The notes: generated by a model not told the origin, from the letters alone. Counted from the first letter of the stretch, positions 53,901 to 63,355 are shown. The stretch is 64,000 nt of DNA from Roseihalotalea indica (GCF_022458895.1 NZ_JAINFL010000009.1:1-64000); one strand, 5' to 3'. A program made the numbers and translations.

Positions 53901-54839
53901 TACAGTTCCAGTCTCGGTACCATCACTTTTCCAAAGTTCCAGGTTATCATCTGAGTCTTGATGAGTGAAGAACAAAGTACCATCAACATTGGTAAGTTGA
54001 TCGGGAGTGAGCCAGGTGAAACTTCCTTGATAAATGTCTTTTACTAAGGCTGTGCCGACTTCAGTTCCATCTGATTTCCACAATTCCGGACCGTGTGTAT
54101 TATCATCTCCTACAAAGAATAGGGTGGTTCCTACGGCAGTTAGCTTCCCGGGATTAATATCATAGACCACTTCGGGGGTAGTTCCATCGTATTTCCAAAG
54201 CTTTGTATTGTAATCAAGCTGGTCGGAAGCCCGGAAATAAAGTGTGCCATTAACTTCTGTAAGGTTTTGGGGCGAGGCACATCCGATAGTAGTTGCAGTA
54301 GCTCCTTCTACCATAATAGTACCTGCTTCGGTACCGTCACTTTTCCAAAGCTCGTAAGAATAATCACCTGCATGCGCTGAAAAATAAAGCGCATCTTCAT
54401 AAAACATCATTTCATCGATCTCACTTCCTCCGCTTCCATTATTGATGTCTTTTACCAGCACGGTGCCGGCTTCGGTACCATCACTTTTCCACAGCTCGAG
54501 GCCATGCTCACCATCGCTGGCAACCAAATAGAGAGTGCCGTTTATGGCTATCAAATCAGTGCGGGTATCGTAAGTGTCTTCTGAAAAACCATGATGCAGA
54601 CCGGGATTAATATCTTTTACCAGCACCGTGCCTTCTTCAGTACCATTGCTTTTCCAGAGTTCTTGGCCATGAATACCGTCGTCAGCAATGAAATAAGCAT
54701 CACCATTAAAAAAGGTAATATCCTGGGGGTTACTGGAAGCACCGCTCGTATTGATCTCTTCTATGAGGCGAGGATTTTCCTGAGCGTGGGCTTGGTAAAA
54801 GCAGCTAATAAGGAGGGAAAGAAGTAAAGATTTTCTCAT
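50964..54839 (-). CDS. Giant secreted ELWxxDGT-repeat protein with T9SS sorting domain
   Basis: 1291 residues. Signal peptide MRKSLLLSLLISCFYQAHAQ, then about 17-18 ELWKSDGTEAGT-type repeats to about residue 890, more than twice as many as the protein at 35945. A cadherin-like segment (DHSISVAEDSVWHFTKADF, about 900-1010) and an Ig-like segment with IAFANMAADATVGDSILL (about 1120-1190) follow, then a T9SS sorting domain from FPNPTLGTLQIEV to KTFKILKK. It is probably a surface adhesin or biofilm protein; the ligand is unknown. The internal DNA repeats make it a likely site for expansion or contraction. Confidence 0.87.
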   Translation of the reverse strand: MRKSLLLSLLISCFYQAHAQENPRLIEEINTSGASSNPQDITFFNGDAYFIADDGIHGQELWKSNGTEEGTVLVKDINPGLHHGFSEDTYDTRTDLIAINGTLYLVASDGEHGLELWKSDGTEAGTVLVKDINNGSGGSEIDEMMFYEDALYFSAHAGDYSYELWKSDGTEAGTIMVEGATATTIGCASPQNLTEVNGTLYFRASDQLDYNTKLWKYDGTTPEVVYDINPGKLTAVGTTLFFVGDDNTHGPELWKSDGTEVGTALVKDIYQGSFTWLTPDQLTNVDGTLFFTHQDSDDNLELWKSDGTETGTVLVKDIYPGDNGSSPYYLTPVGNQVFFVATDETHGVELWKSDGTEAGTELVQNIDLNDSDDYSGSYPENLLAIGSTLYFTAASTEHSSLWKSDGTEAGTVQIKSIYQGNDYPTYSDFSDIDGALFFTADDGIHGTELWKSDGTEAGTALAKDVNTNGVDSDPQNFVISGNQLFFTLGSSVLSPLGKTDGMSASMYSEDISVYIKDHSPTMVNIGPSVYITGKSNNSSGIELYKASSTGQDFTLLKDINAGSNGSFATGLFDFQGTLFFSADNGTDGHELWKSDGTEAGTAMVKDISTSTSSTQFHSFTAVESTLFFVADDNTHGLELWKTDGTEAGTVMVKDIDESTGFFPGSSAPLYLVNFQNKLYFRADDGTGSELWKSDGTEAGTIKIIDLYDGYPGGNPADLVVAGNSLYFSAFDEIHGRELWKTDGTDAGTVMVKEIQIGTDFNFGPEKLFDADGTLYFVVDDGVHGKELWKSDGSEAGTTLVKDINPNGDSNADDFLYAQDLLYFTADDGTHGKELWVTDGTENGTKMIADIYPGAYSSAPANKILLNNQLIFSATTTLGSELWVYDLPNEAPVSEDHSISVAEDSVWHFTKADFAFIDADANTLVSVKINQSTTVGSLFLDTNANDQLDENEAAITDNIEVLAEQLAQLTFVPELNGYGDQYDSFTFQVSDGKDYSDTHTLIINVTPVADAPNVTEATAVYQQFNSEGLVITPNAADGEEVKYFAITGIQHGTVYLHNETTAVPDSTFISVSEASKGLRFMGDIVGQGSFLVQACMDTTQMNWEADQTQAFITITKASQTIAFANMAADATVGDSILLTAAATSDLPVTYTVSGSAVLRENMLIFKEAGEITITASQAGNAFYHPATDVSLIITAREEEVEEENTVTSIAPPQEEDARVFPNPTLGTLQIEVNNEWVGGIVHLTDIIGRSVYHQTISSDQTILLDIYHEKPGFYIAILKKGDKRKTFKILKK

Positions 54840-54936
54840 GAAGTACTTTTGTAGGTAAAAATACCCTGATCAGAAAAGCTTATTTGAGCATTATAGGTTA
54901 TTATGGTACACGTCTGATATAACGCCCGATTTTCAT

Positions 54937-57096
54937 TTATCGGCGGCAGTGGCCGATAACCAGCCTGATTTCGTCGTAAGTAATTTTGTCATCCACTGCT
55001 TCTTTTAGTGGTCTCAGGGCTGTATCACCGTGCAGGTAGATAGCATCTTCAATCTGAGTGACGGTAGCCGGGTCTACCAATTCGGTTATCTTCAAAGACC
55101 CATTTTGGATGTAGTAGGCCAGGTGCCCACAAATCGTAGAAGTTTGCAAACCGCGAAGGCGAGAGATTTCTTCTACAGACTTACCTTGGCAGTAGTAATC
55201 GTACGTTTCTTGTTTAGTATCCGTTTTCTTGGTCTCTGCCGACCGCCTCTTCCTTGATTTGCGCCGCAGCTTTGACATTCTGCTTTCCAGGTCATTCTCA
55301 ATGCAGTACTGGTTGATTTCATCCAGAAAAGCTTCGCCATATTTGTTGATTTTCACTTGCCCGAACCCGCTGATGCGGGGTAGGTCTTCGGGCTGAGTAG
55401 GTAAATACGTGGCTAGCTCCAGCAAGGTGGCATCGGAGAAAATGACGTAAGCGGGTACGTTCTCCTGTTGCGCCAGTTGCCGTCGTAATACTTTAAGCTG
55501 GGCAATAAGCGCCTCTTCCACAGGTTCTTCTGAAGGTTGCGTTGCTACTTCCTGGGTCTCAATAGCTTCTACCAGCATCACTTTCTCTTCTCCTTTCAGT
55601 ACCGGCCAGCTCTTCTCGGTAAGTTGGAGGGTAGGAAACTTGCCGTCAGATTTTTGCAGATACTCTAGTTGCAGCAAGTCATTAAAATAACGGTGCCAGT
55701 CCTTCTTACTGATGTCCGCTCCGGCACCATACGTTTTAATTTGCTTGTGCTGATCCCATATCTTTTCGGACTGGGAGCCTCGCAGAAAATCAATGACGTA
55801 ACTTACGCCGAAGCGTTCCTCTAATCGGGCTACTGCTGAAAGTGCTTTTTGAGCTAGCACTGTGCCATCGAAGGTTTTGTACTCATTAAGGCAAACATCG
55901 CAGTTGCCGCAGTAGTCGGGGGCTTCTTCACCAAAATAGTTGAGCAGAAACTTACGGCGGCAGGAGCGAAGGTCGCCAAAGGCAGCCATTTGCTGCAGTT
56001 TCTCCTGCAAAATGCGGCTCTGGGCTGCGTTGCCCTCTACTTCTACAAAACCCTGAAGTTTAATGACATCGGCGTAGCTGTAAAATAGTAAAGCTTCACT
56101 TTTCAGGCCATCTCGTCCGGCCCGCCCGGTTTCCTGGTAGTAACCTTCAATATTTTTGGGCAGATCCATATGCACTACAAAGCGCACATTTGATTTATTA
56201 ATCCCCATGCCAAAGGCCACTGTAGCTACAATGATAGATGTCTCATCTCGCAGAAATTCTTCCTGATGCTGCTCTTTAATAGTACTTTCCAGTTTGGCGT
56301 GGTACGGTTTGGCAGGAAAGCCCTCTTGGGTTAGGCGGTCAGCCAGACTTTCGGCTGAAGCCCGGGAGAGCACGTAAATAATGCCTGACTCGTTGCGGCG
56401 CTCCGATAAAAAGTCAATCAGCTGGTTATAGCTGTGCCGCTTAGGAGCTACCCGGTAGTGAATATTCTCCCGGTTGAAGCTGGAAATAAATACGTGGGGT
56501 TGGCGAAGCTGGAGCTTGTCCAGAATATCTTTCTGGGTGATAGGATCGGCCGTTGCCGTCAGGGCAATGGTTGGAATATTATTGAGGGCTATCTTCACAT
56601 CGGCCAGCATGCGGTATTCCGGACGAAAGTCGTGGCCCCATTGAGAGATGCAGTGGGCTTCGTCAATGGCCAGCAGAGAAATGTTGATGCTCTTCAGAAA
56701 ATCAATAAAACGATTTTCGTTGCTGATAAGCCGCTCGGGAGCCAAGTAGAGCAGTTTGAGTTCACCATTCTTTAGCTGCCGAAACACATGCGTCTGTTCA
56801 TCAGAGCTTAAAGAAGAATTCAGATAGGCCGCCGCAATACCGTTTACCCGCAGAGCATCTACCTGATCTTTCATCAGCGAGATGAGCGGCGAAACAACTA
56901 CGGTGATGCCATCCAGCAACAGCGCCGGAATCTGATAGCAGAGTGACTTTCCTCCGCCAGTAGGCATTAAAACCATCGTGTCTTGCCCCGCCAGAATCGT
57001 TTTTATGATTTGTTCCTGGTTCTTGCGGTAGGCTTTATAGCCAAAGTACGTTTCTAGTGTTTGAAGAAGTTGAGCTGTTGATACCTTTTTCTGCAT
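54937..57096 (-). CDS. recQ: ATP-dependent DNA helicase RecQ
   Basis: 719 residues. A 3'-5' helicase acting in recombinational repair and fork restart. The helicase core has Walker A MPTGGGKSLCYQ (about 40-51), DEAH in AIDEAHCISQWGHDFRP (about 140-156) and RAGRDG. RQC zinc-binding cysteines follow in CRRKFLLNYFG and CGNCDVC (about 375-400), then a winged helix, an HRDC domain (about 525-600) and a C-terminal helix-turn-helix (EEISRLRGLQTSTICGHL). This is the long, Bacteroidota-type RecQ. It is monocistronic. Confidence 0.95.
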   Translation of the reverse strand: MQKKVSTAQLLQTLETYFGYKAYRKNQEQIIKTILAGQDTMVLMPTGGGKSLCYQIPALLLDGITVVVSPLISLMKDQVDALRVNGIAAAYLNSSLSSDEQTHVFRQLKNGELKLLYLAPERLISNENRFIDFLKSINISLLAIDEAHCISQWGHDFRPEYRMLADVKIALNNIPTIALTATADPITQKDILDKLQLRQPHVFISSFNRENIHYRVAPKRHSYNQLIDFLSERRNESGIIYVLSRASAESLADRLTQEGFPAKPYHAKLESTIKEQHQEEFLRDETSIIVATVAFGMGINKSNVRFVVHMDLPKNIEGYYQETGRAGRDGLKSEALLFYSYADVIKLQGFVEVEGNAAQSRILQEKLQQMAAFGDLRSCRRKFLLNYFGEEAPDYCGNCDVCLNEYKTFDGTVLAQKALSAVARLEERFGVSYVIDFLRGSQSEKIWDQHKQIKTYGAGADISKKDWHRYFNDLLQLEYLQKSDGKFPTLQLTEKSWPVLKGEEKVMLVEAIETQEVATQPSEEPVEEALIAQLKVLRRQLAQQENVPAYVIFSDATLLELATYLPTQPEDLPRISGFGQVKINKYGEAFLDEINQYCIENDLESRMSKLRRKSRKRRSAETKKTDTKQETYDYYCQGKSVEEISRLRGLQTSTICGHLAYYIQNGSLKITELVDPATVTQIEDAIYLHGDTALRPLKEAVDDKITYDEIRLVIGHCRR

Positions 57097-57468
57097 AGTC
57101 TCACATTCAGAACCTCGAAGATACGGATAAGGATTGAGTTAGAGAATGGTTAAGAGGGAGAATCCTTACTGAAAAGCTAAAACTAATGAATAGCGGTTAT
57201 GAGTATGATATTGAACAGTCAGTTAAGGTAAAGTTGTTTCTTAAAATCAGAAAATAAATGCGTGTAAAATCAGGGGAGATGAAAGAGCTAGTTATCAGAG
57301 AAGTATGATTAATCATGTAGCCCACCAAGTGAGCGGATTTATGCGTGCCTTAAAAAATTACAGGAACTTTTTAAGCCATCAAAATAGTATTAATCTGTTT
57401 ATTATGTATGCTTTTAATTTAAACAAAAATAGCACCCTGCCGTTTTGATTTTAAGTTTTACAAGATAG
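57097..57468. other. Divergent intergenic region recQ/histidine kinase
   Basis: 372 bp, AT-rich. No open frame, hairpin or repeat was found that I would defend. Confidence 0.5.
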
Positions 57469-58638
57469 ATGAAACAGACCGAACCGGATATTCAGAACGA
57501 GCGCCATTTAGAAACTCTTCGCAAGTTTGCTGAAACCAAACCGTCTGAACTTTTGCCTTTACTGGATGTCATTCCGATTGGAATTTGCATTACCAATCAG
57601 TATGGTTATTTCAAGAATGTAAATCAGGCTTATTGTAATTTCTACGGATATAGTCGGGATGAGCTGATTGGAAATTCCTTTACTCTGGTAGTACCCGAAG
57701 CTAACCGGGAGTATATGCAGGAGCTGCACGATCAGTTTATGGGTAAAAAGTATGAGTTGCATGGTAAATGGGAAGTAAAAGATAAATACGGTAATATCTG
57801 TAAGATTATATCTAACGCAGCCTACCTGCCGGCTACCGATACTGAAGGGCCACAAAAAATGACCTTTATTGCCGAAGTTAAGCAAACGGATACTGTATTG
57901 AATGATCTTAACCTTACAGTAAACCTGTTGCAAAAAAAGATTTCCGCTCAGGAAGTTGCCCAGCAGCTCTCTAACCATGATCTTCGGAATAACCTGGCTT
58001 CTATTCTGCAAATGGTGGAGTTGCTACTAGATAAGCAACCAACCGATGAGCAAAAAATATGGTTGAATCATTTGAAAGAACGTAGTGGGCATACCCTGGA
58101 ACTGTTAGGTACATCCTTGGATTACTCAAAAATGGAGCAGGGGCAGTATGAGCCTAGAGAGTCGTTATTTGATATTATTAAGGCCATTCGAGGAGAGTTG
58201 GCTCAATTACATCATATTATTCAGAGAAAGGCTATTCAGGTGCTGCTATTTTATAAAGATCAAGCGGTGGGACATGAGCAGGAAATTATGGTGGAAGCCG
58301 ATAAATTTTACATAGAGCGGATGTTTCACAATCTGCTAACAAACGCTCTGGAGGCATCGCCAGAGGATCAGCAGGTTACGGTATCTTTAGAGGAGAACAG
58401 TTTCTTAAAAATCACCATTCATAATGAAGGAGTAATTCCGGCAGATGTGCGGGATCATTTTTTCGATAAATTCACTACCTCCGGCAAAAAGAAGGGGACC
58501 GGCTTGGGAACTTACATTGCCAAGCTAGTGGTGGAGATGCACGAAGGAAGCATTGCCTACCGAAGCTCGGAAGAAGAAGGTACGGATATCGTCATTCTCC
58601 TGCCCCGCCGAGTGCTCAGCCCATCCTTAAGGAGTTGA
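57469..58638 (+). CDS. PAS-domain sensor histidine kinase (orphan)
   Basis: 389 residues, cytoplasmic with no membrane segment. A PAS domain (about 28-140, GYSRDELIGNSFTLVVPE) is followed by a HisKA-type dimerisation helix with the phospho-acceptor His in LSNHDLRNNLASIL (about 170), and a HATPase with the N-box NLLTNALEAS and G-box GKKKGTGLGTYIAK. It should autophosphorylate in response to a signal sensed by PAS. No response regulator is next to it, so the partner is elsewhere. Its last 12 bases overlap the 3' end of the converging GH32 gene. Confidence 0.9.
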   Translation: MKQTEPDIQNERHLETLRKFAETKPSELLPLLDVIPIGICITNQYGYFKNVNQAYCNFYGYSRDELIGNSFTLVVPEANREYMQELHDQFMGKKYELHGKWEVKDKYGNICKIISNAAYLPATDTEGPQKMTFIAEVKQTDTVLNDLNLTVNLLQKKISAQEVAQQLSNHDLRNNLASILQMVELLLDKQPTDEQKIWLNHLKERSGHTLELLGTSLDYSKMEQGQYEPRESLFDIIKAIRGELAQLHHIIQRKAIQVLLFYKDQAVGHEQEIMVEADKFYIERMFHNLLTNALEASPEDQQVTVSLEENSFLKITIHNEGVIPADVRDHFFDKFTTSGKKKGTGLGTYIAKLVVEMHEGSIAYRSSEEEGTDIVILLPRRVLSPSLRS

Positions 58639-60237
58639 CGATGCCGAAGAACGGCTGGCCGGCGCTGACCAGATAGAACGTAAAGGCCAGATATCCAGCG
58701 ATTGCAAAGTGACCCGCCCGCCACGGGTGTATACTTCTACATCATCTTTTTGCGGATCGGGGAAAATCCGGTTGCTCATAGTTACATAACCATCATTGCC
58801 AAATACCTCTACTGAGGAGTGATCAACAAAGATGTGCATTTTTACTGTGCCACTATCGGCAGGCATTAGCCCAATGGTGCGAGCCGAGAAATTGTTGGCA
58901 AACGAGGTGTCACCAGACTGGGTGCGATCTACAAAGAGCGACTGGGACGCTACGTCATAGCCAATCACGGTTTCCTGCCCCTGGCCCTTAAATATTTTTA
59001 TGCCAAATTCTGAGGCTAGCTGTTCGGCTTCCGTGGGTGTTTCAATGGCTTCGTAAGCAAACTCAGCCAGAATCTCCAGTTGACCACCCTGAATACTTTC
59101 TACCGAAAGAAAATCATCGCCCTCACGCAATTGCACGTCATCATGATGCACAGCAGTCTGACGCAGTTTCTCCAGAGCAGGTACGGGTTGTAGTGCCAGA
59201 CGTACTCCTTCCGGGTATTGCCGAAGTTGAGCGGTACTCACAATTGTCTGGGCACTTCGCCAGGTAGAGGTGGGAATGTCCCGAGCATACCGCCAGTTGT
59301 TGAACCACCCAATGATCAGGCGTTGATTATCAGGGGCATTATTCCAGGTGACTGCCGCATAATTATCCAGCCCTTCGTCTAAGGTAAGTACCAGGTCTTT
59401 GGCGTTCTCGTTGGTAAAGCGGGTTCCATCAAAGTCACCTACAAAGTATTGCATATCCGAGCCCTCTTCACCATTGTACGATACAATGAGTACCCACTTT
59501 TCTTCATCGGTACCGGATACCGGAAGAGAGAAGAGGTCCGGGCACTCCCAGATGCCATCTACAAAACCCTGAGGCCCAAACTCACTGAGCTGTTCCCATT
59601 CCAAAAGATTCTCTGATTTGTAAAAGCGGACCTTGTGTTCTGTTGGAAGAGCTACCGTCATGACCCAATGCTGAGCGGGCTCGTACCAGGATACTTTAGG
59701 GTCGCGAAAATCCTTCATGCTTTCATTCAGCACGGGGTTTCCTGAATACTGTTGCCAGGTGCGCCCGCGGTCGTTGCTAACCGCAATGGATTGAGACTGG
59801 TTGGTTTCGGTATGAGCCGTATAAATAGCAACCAAGCAGGATTCCCCTTCGCAAAGCCCGCTACTGTTATGTTGGTCTACCACCGCGCTGCCTGAAAAAA
59901 TCATGGTGTCACCTACCATCGGTATTGCCAGGGGCAGGTGTTCCCAATGTACCAGATCAGGGCTTACGGCATGTCCCCAACTCATGTTTCCCCAAACTGT
60001 GCCTTCTGGGTTGTATTGGAAAAATAAATGGTATTCGCCTTCGTAGTATACCAGCCCGTTGGGGTCGTTCATCCAGTTTTTTTCAGGGGTGAAATGGTAG
60101 GCGGGGCGGTATTTTTCCTGGTAATACGCACTATCACCGGTAGCAACCAGACCCGCCGAAGAGGTTTCAGCAGGTTGAGTACAGGCGACAGCCAGTGAAG
60201 AAAGAACTAAAAGTAAAAATCCAGTACGCATACGCAA
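58627..60237 (-). CDS. Glycoside hydrolase family 32 lipoprotein (levanase/inulinase/invertase type)
   Basis: 536 residues. Lipoprotein signal MRMRTGFLLLVLSSLAVAC, Cys19. The five-bladed GH32 domain has the nucleophile Asp in WMNDPNG (about 52-58), FRDPKV (about 175) and the acid/base Glu in WECPDLF (about 228), followed by the C-terminal beta-sandwich with FVDHSSVEVFGN. It hydrolyses beta-fructosyl bonds in sucrose, inulin or levan; which one cannot be told. As a lipoprotein it probably works in the periplasm or at the surface. It is an orphan, without a fructan transport gene or SusCD pair nearby. Confidence 0.93.
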   Translation of the reverse strand: MRMRTGFLLLVLSSLAVACTQPAETSSAGLVATGDSAYYQEKYRPAYHFTPEKNWMNDPNGLVYYEGEYHLFFQYNPEGTVWGNMSWGHAVSPDLVHWEHLPLAIPMVGDTMIFSGSAVVDQHNSSGLCEGESCLVAIYTAHTETNQSQSIAVSNDRGRTWQQYSGNPVLNESMKDFRDPKVSWYEPAQHWVMTVALPTEHKVRFYKSENLLEWEQLSEFGPQGFVDGIWECPDLFSLPVSGTDEEKWVLIVSYNGEEGSDMQYFVGDFDGTRFTNENAKDLVLTLDEGLDNYAAVTWNNAPDNQRLIIGWFNNWRYARDIPTSTWRSAQTIVSTAQLRQYPEGVRLALQPVPALEKLRQTAVHHDDVQLREGDDFLSVESIQGGQLEILAEFAYEAIETPTEAEQLASEFGIKIFKGQGQETVIGYDVASQSLFVDRTQSGDTSFANNFSARTIGLMPADSGTVKMHIFVDHSSVEVFGNDGYVTMSNRIFPDPQKDDVEVYTRGGRVTLQSLDIWPLRSIWSAPASRSSASSTP

Positions 60238-60623
60238 TTTGACTTAAACAAACAGGAGGTAATTAAGCGACCGCAAAGATAACAGTATTCCCCGTTCTTT
60301 TGGTGGAATGCCGGACATTCTCCAGTTAGAGACTACCACCTAGCTCAGGAAGGGTAAAAAAGAAGCAATGCTCTTTCCTTAATAATTCCTCAGAGTTTCA
60401 TCAAAAGCAAGTTGACTGACTAATGGGTAAAATATTGGTAGGAGTTACAAGCACTAGTAATACTTATTGAGTTCTGGTTACCTCTGGCCAACCGCTTACT
60501 CGCCGTTCTTCCTGAAATGAACATCATTTTGAGAAGAAAGGTGTATTTTTGTGGCTGATAAGGGAAGGAATATTGGTTAGAGAAAACAAAAAACCTTCTT
60601 CATGTTTGATATAAGAAAAATAT
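60238..60623. other. Divergent intergenic region GH32/nadC
   Basis: 386 bp without a gene. TATTTTTG at 60544-60551 could be a -7 element for nadC, 72 bp before its ATG. No other structure seen. Confidence 0.4.
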
Positions 60624-61481
60624 ATGCAGCTACCTTACCTAACATCTGAACGGATTCAGCAATTTATTGAGTTGGCCCTGGCCGAAGATATCGGGGAAGG
60701 AGATCATTCAACCTTAGCGGCAGTGCCTTCTGATTTGGAACGAAGGGCGCGCTTGTTAATCAAAGGAAATGGGATACTGGCCGGTGTTGAGCTGGCACAG
60801 CGCATTTTTCATACGCTAGACAGTAGCCTTACTATAGAGGTGTCTTTAGAAGATGGTGCAGCAGTGCAGGTAGGCGATGTGGCATTTCTGGTATCGGGCA
60901 AAGCCCAGTCTATTCTTACTGCCGAACGCTTGGTGCTTAACTGTATGCAGCGGATGAGCGGCATTGCTACATATACTCACCATCTGCAATCCATGATCAA
61001 GCATACCAAAGCCAGGTTACTGGATACCCGCAAAACAACGCCTAACTTCCGGCTTCCTGAAAAGTGGGCTGTAGTTATCGGGGGCGGGCAAAACCACCGA
61101 TATGCGCTATACGATATGGTGATGCTGAAAGATAACCATGTTGATTATGCGGGGAGCATTCAGGAAGCGGTAGAGCGAACTCATCGTTATTTTAAAGAAA
61201 ATCAGTTGAGCCTCCCTATAGAGGTAGAAACCCGTAACCTAGACGAAGTAAAACAGGCCCTGGCGGTGGGAGGCGTAGATGTAATTATGCTGGATAATAT
61301 GTCGCCCGACCTGATGCGCGAAGCTGTTGGAATGATTGGAGATCAGGCAAAAACAGAAGCTTCAGGGAATATTACGGAAGAAACTATTGTGGCAGTAGCC
61401 GAGTGTGGAGTCGATTATATTTCCGTAGGCGCACTAACGCACTCGGTCAAAAGTCTGGATATGAGCTTGAAGGCGGTTTGA
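60624..61481 (+). CDS. nadC: Nicotinate-nucleotide pyrophosphorylase (quinolinate phosphoribosyltransferase)
   Basis: 285 residues, full length. It converts quinolinate and PRPP to nicotinate mononucleotide in NAD synthesis. Conserved segments are LAEDIGEGDHST near the N-terminus, LLDTRKTTPNFRLPEKWAV, MLKDNH, IEVETRNLDE and MLDNMSPD, ending with VDYISVGALTHSVKSLDMS. The start at 60624 fits the family. nadA and nadB are not adjacent. Confidence 0.96.
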   Translation: MQLPYLTSERIQQFIELALAEDIGEGDHSTLAAVPSDLERRARLLIKGNGILAGVELAQRIFHTLDSSLTIEVSLEDGAAVQVGDVAFLVSGKAQSILTAERLVLNCMQRMSGIATYTHHLQSMIKHTKARLLDTRKTTPNFRLPEKWAVVIGGGQNHRYALYDMVMLKDNHVDYAGSIQEAVERTHRYFKENQLSLPIEVETRNLDEVKQALAVGGVDVIMLDNMSPDLMREAVGMIGDQAKTEASGNITEETIVAVAECGVDYISVGALTHSVKSLDMSLKAV

Positions 61482-61489
61482 TGGTTCAA

Positions 61490-61620
61490 TTGCTCGATTG
61501 CTCAATTGTTAAATGGTTGGTTGTATAGAGTTTAGAGTGTTATTTCAGGGTTTAAGTATTTGGGTGTTTAGGAAAGTTGATAATTTGAACCTTCAACCTT
61601 GAACCCTCCGCCTGAATAGT
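61490..61620. repeat. Degenerate low-complexity intergenic repeat
   Basis: It starts CAATTGCTCGATTGCTCAATTG and ends TTGAACCTTCAACCTTGAACCC. Such runs of ATTGCTC and of TTGAACC/CAACC recur between genes in many Bacteroidota. No gene is seen in the whole 61482-61775 gap. Confidence 0.5.
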
Positions 61621-61775
61621 AAGTTTAGCCGGAAAGTTTTATACTTGCATCCACATTTTGCATGCGCGCATTAACTGAACATTATTATACATTGAGGCAT
61701 TATCTTATCGTAATGTCAATTGATTTTAAAGATTTATTTATTCATTCCTTCTATCCTAATTCAGTCTTTTAACTT

Positions 61776-62252
61776 ATGATCGTTAAAACTAAAAAATACC
61801 AACTTGCTACGGGTACTTATATTAAGTTGGCCATGTTCAATATTTTACGTAAGCAGTGGTGGGTATTTTTAATTGCCGCTGCGCTGATGTGCGGAGCTTT
61901 CTTCATCTGGTCTATCTGGTGGATCATCGGTCCGCTGATTGCACTGGTGCTTTATCTGCTATTCTGGCTGATTCAGTTTGCCGGAGTTACGCAATTAGAG
62001 CAGAACAAGATTCTGTTTGAGAAACTTAACTATGAGATCAACAGCCAGCAGGTAATGATCAAAGTCAATGCCCGGCAAGGCATGCCATTGAAGTGGGACA
62101 TGATTAAAGATGCTCGTATTGGAAAAGACTATTTTCTTCTTATAGTGTCTAAGGCTCAGCTAGTTCATCTTCCTTTCCGCATCTTCAATACCGAAAATGA
62201 GAAGAAGTTTGTAGAAACCATTCTGAAACGAAAAGGATACCTGAAATCCTGA
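61776..62252 (+). CDS. Small membrane protein, YcxB-like
   Basis: 158 residues. Two adjacent transmembrane helices (about 30-72: WWVFLIAAALMCGAFFIW and GPLIALVLYLLFWLIQ) are followed by a cytoplasmic beta-rich domain, YEINSQQVMIKVNARQ, MPLKWDMIKDARIGKDYFLL and VHLPFRIF, matching the C-terminal layout of YcxB-like proteins. Function unknown. It precedes terC in the same direction by 116 bp. Confidence 0.75.
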   Translation: MIVKTKKYQLATGTYIKLAMFNILRKQWWVFLIAAALMCGAFFIWSIWWIIGPLIALVLYLLFWLIQFAGVTQLEQNKILFEKLNYEINSQQVMIKVNARQGMPLKWDMIKDARIGKDYFLLIVSKAQLVHLPFRIFNTENEKKFVETILKRKGYLKS

Positions 62253-62368
62253 TACCGACACGGCTCATTTTTGGAAAGTCTGACTAAGAAATAGTTTTAT
62301 TTTGTGAGTATCACAAACGAAACCAGAGTAAATACGTTGAACAACCGAATGTTGGTTAACGTAACTTT

Positions 62369-63355
62369 ATGCACAATAGCAACTTTATCTTAGCACAAAT
62401 AGCCTCTTCCAGCCCCGACTCAACCGAGCATGTATCCATAGGAATCTGGTTGGGGTTTATCGGACTTCTCATTGTTCTTCTCTTAATAGACTTGAAACTG
62501 GTGATGCGTAAACCTCACCAGATTAATACGAAAGAAGCGGCCTGGTACAGTGTGGCCTGGATTACTTTAGGTGTTTTATTTACTGGAGTAATATGGCTAT
62601 GGCATGGAGGAGAGGCCGCATCTCAATATATTACTGGCTATCTGATTGAAAAGAGCCTGTCTATTGATAATGTGTTTCTGTGGGCTATGCTGTTTTCCTA
62701 TTTCGCTGTACCTCCTAAGTTTCAGCATCGAGTGCTGTTCTGGGGGATCTTCGGCGCCTTAGTATTGCGGGCTGCTTTTATCTTTGGCGGTATTGCCCTA
62801 CTGGAATCTATTCACTGGATTGTGTACGTCTTTGGAGCTATTTTGCTGTTTACGGCTTACCGCTTCTACACCCATCAGGAGGATCAAGCTGATGTTGGTA
62901 ACAATGCAATGTTGCGGTGGGTCCGAAAATTCATTCCTCAGACCGAAGATTACCGGGGGGAACAATTTTTTGTAAAAGAACAGGGTAAACTCCTGGCTAC
63001 CCCTTTGTTTATTGTGTTAGTAACAATAGAGTTATCCGATATTCTATTTGCTGTAGATTCTGTCCCGGCTATTCTGGCCGTCACCCGCAACGAATTTCTG
63101 GTTTTCAGCTCCAATGCTTTTGCTATTCTAGGGTTGCGGGCTTTGTACTTTCTGCTGGCCGATATGCAGGGGCGCTTCCCCTACCTTAACCGTGGGTTGG
63201 CCATTATTTTAGGGTTTGTCGGGATAAAGTTTATTATTAGCGGCTGGTACGAGATTCCTACGGCTGCATCACTGGCTGTTATTGCCATCGTTATGACCGC
63301 TACCATTTTGCTTTCTCTCCGGGCCACCCGAAAGCAGTCTAAGCATATCGCTTAG
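62369..63355 (+). CDS. TerC/Alx family membrane protein
   Basis: 328 residues with about nine transmembrane helices. The family motifs are visible: a KSLSIDNVFLWAMLFSYF helix, RVLFWGIFGALVLRAAFI, a central KLLATPLFIVLVTIELSDIL and the loop FAVDSVPAILAVTRNEFLVF. TerC/Alx proteins are linked to manganese export and metal loading of exported proteins. The gene is followed by a bidirectional terminator. The start at the ATG at 62369 gives a short N-terminal tail before the first helix. Confidence 0.9.
   Translation: MHNSNFILAQIASSSPDSTEHVSIGIWLGFIGLLIVLLLIDLKLVMRKPHQINTKEAAWYSVAWITLGVLFTGVIWLWHGGEAASQYITGYLIEKSLSIDNVFLWAMLFSYFAVPPKFQHRVLFWGIFGALVLRAAFIFGGIALLESIHWIVYVFGAILLFTAYRFYTHQEDQADVGNNAMLRWVRKFIPQTEDYRGEQFFVKEQGKLLATPLFIVLVTIELSDILFAVDSVPAILAVTRNEFLVFSSNAFAILGLRALYFLLADMQGRFPYLNRGLAIILGFVGIKFIISGWYEIPTAASLAVIAIVMTATILLSLRATRKQSKHIA

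Noticed and set aside
61490..61620. Possible small RNA gene
   Set aside because: Low-complexity ATTGCTC and TTGAACC runs without a stable stem or promoter; better explained as an intergenic repeat.
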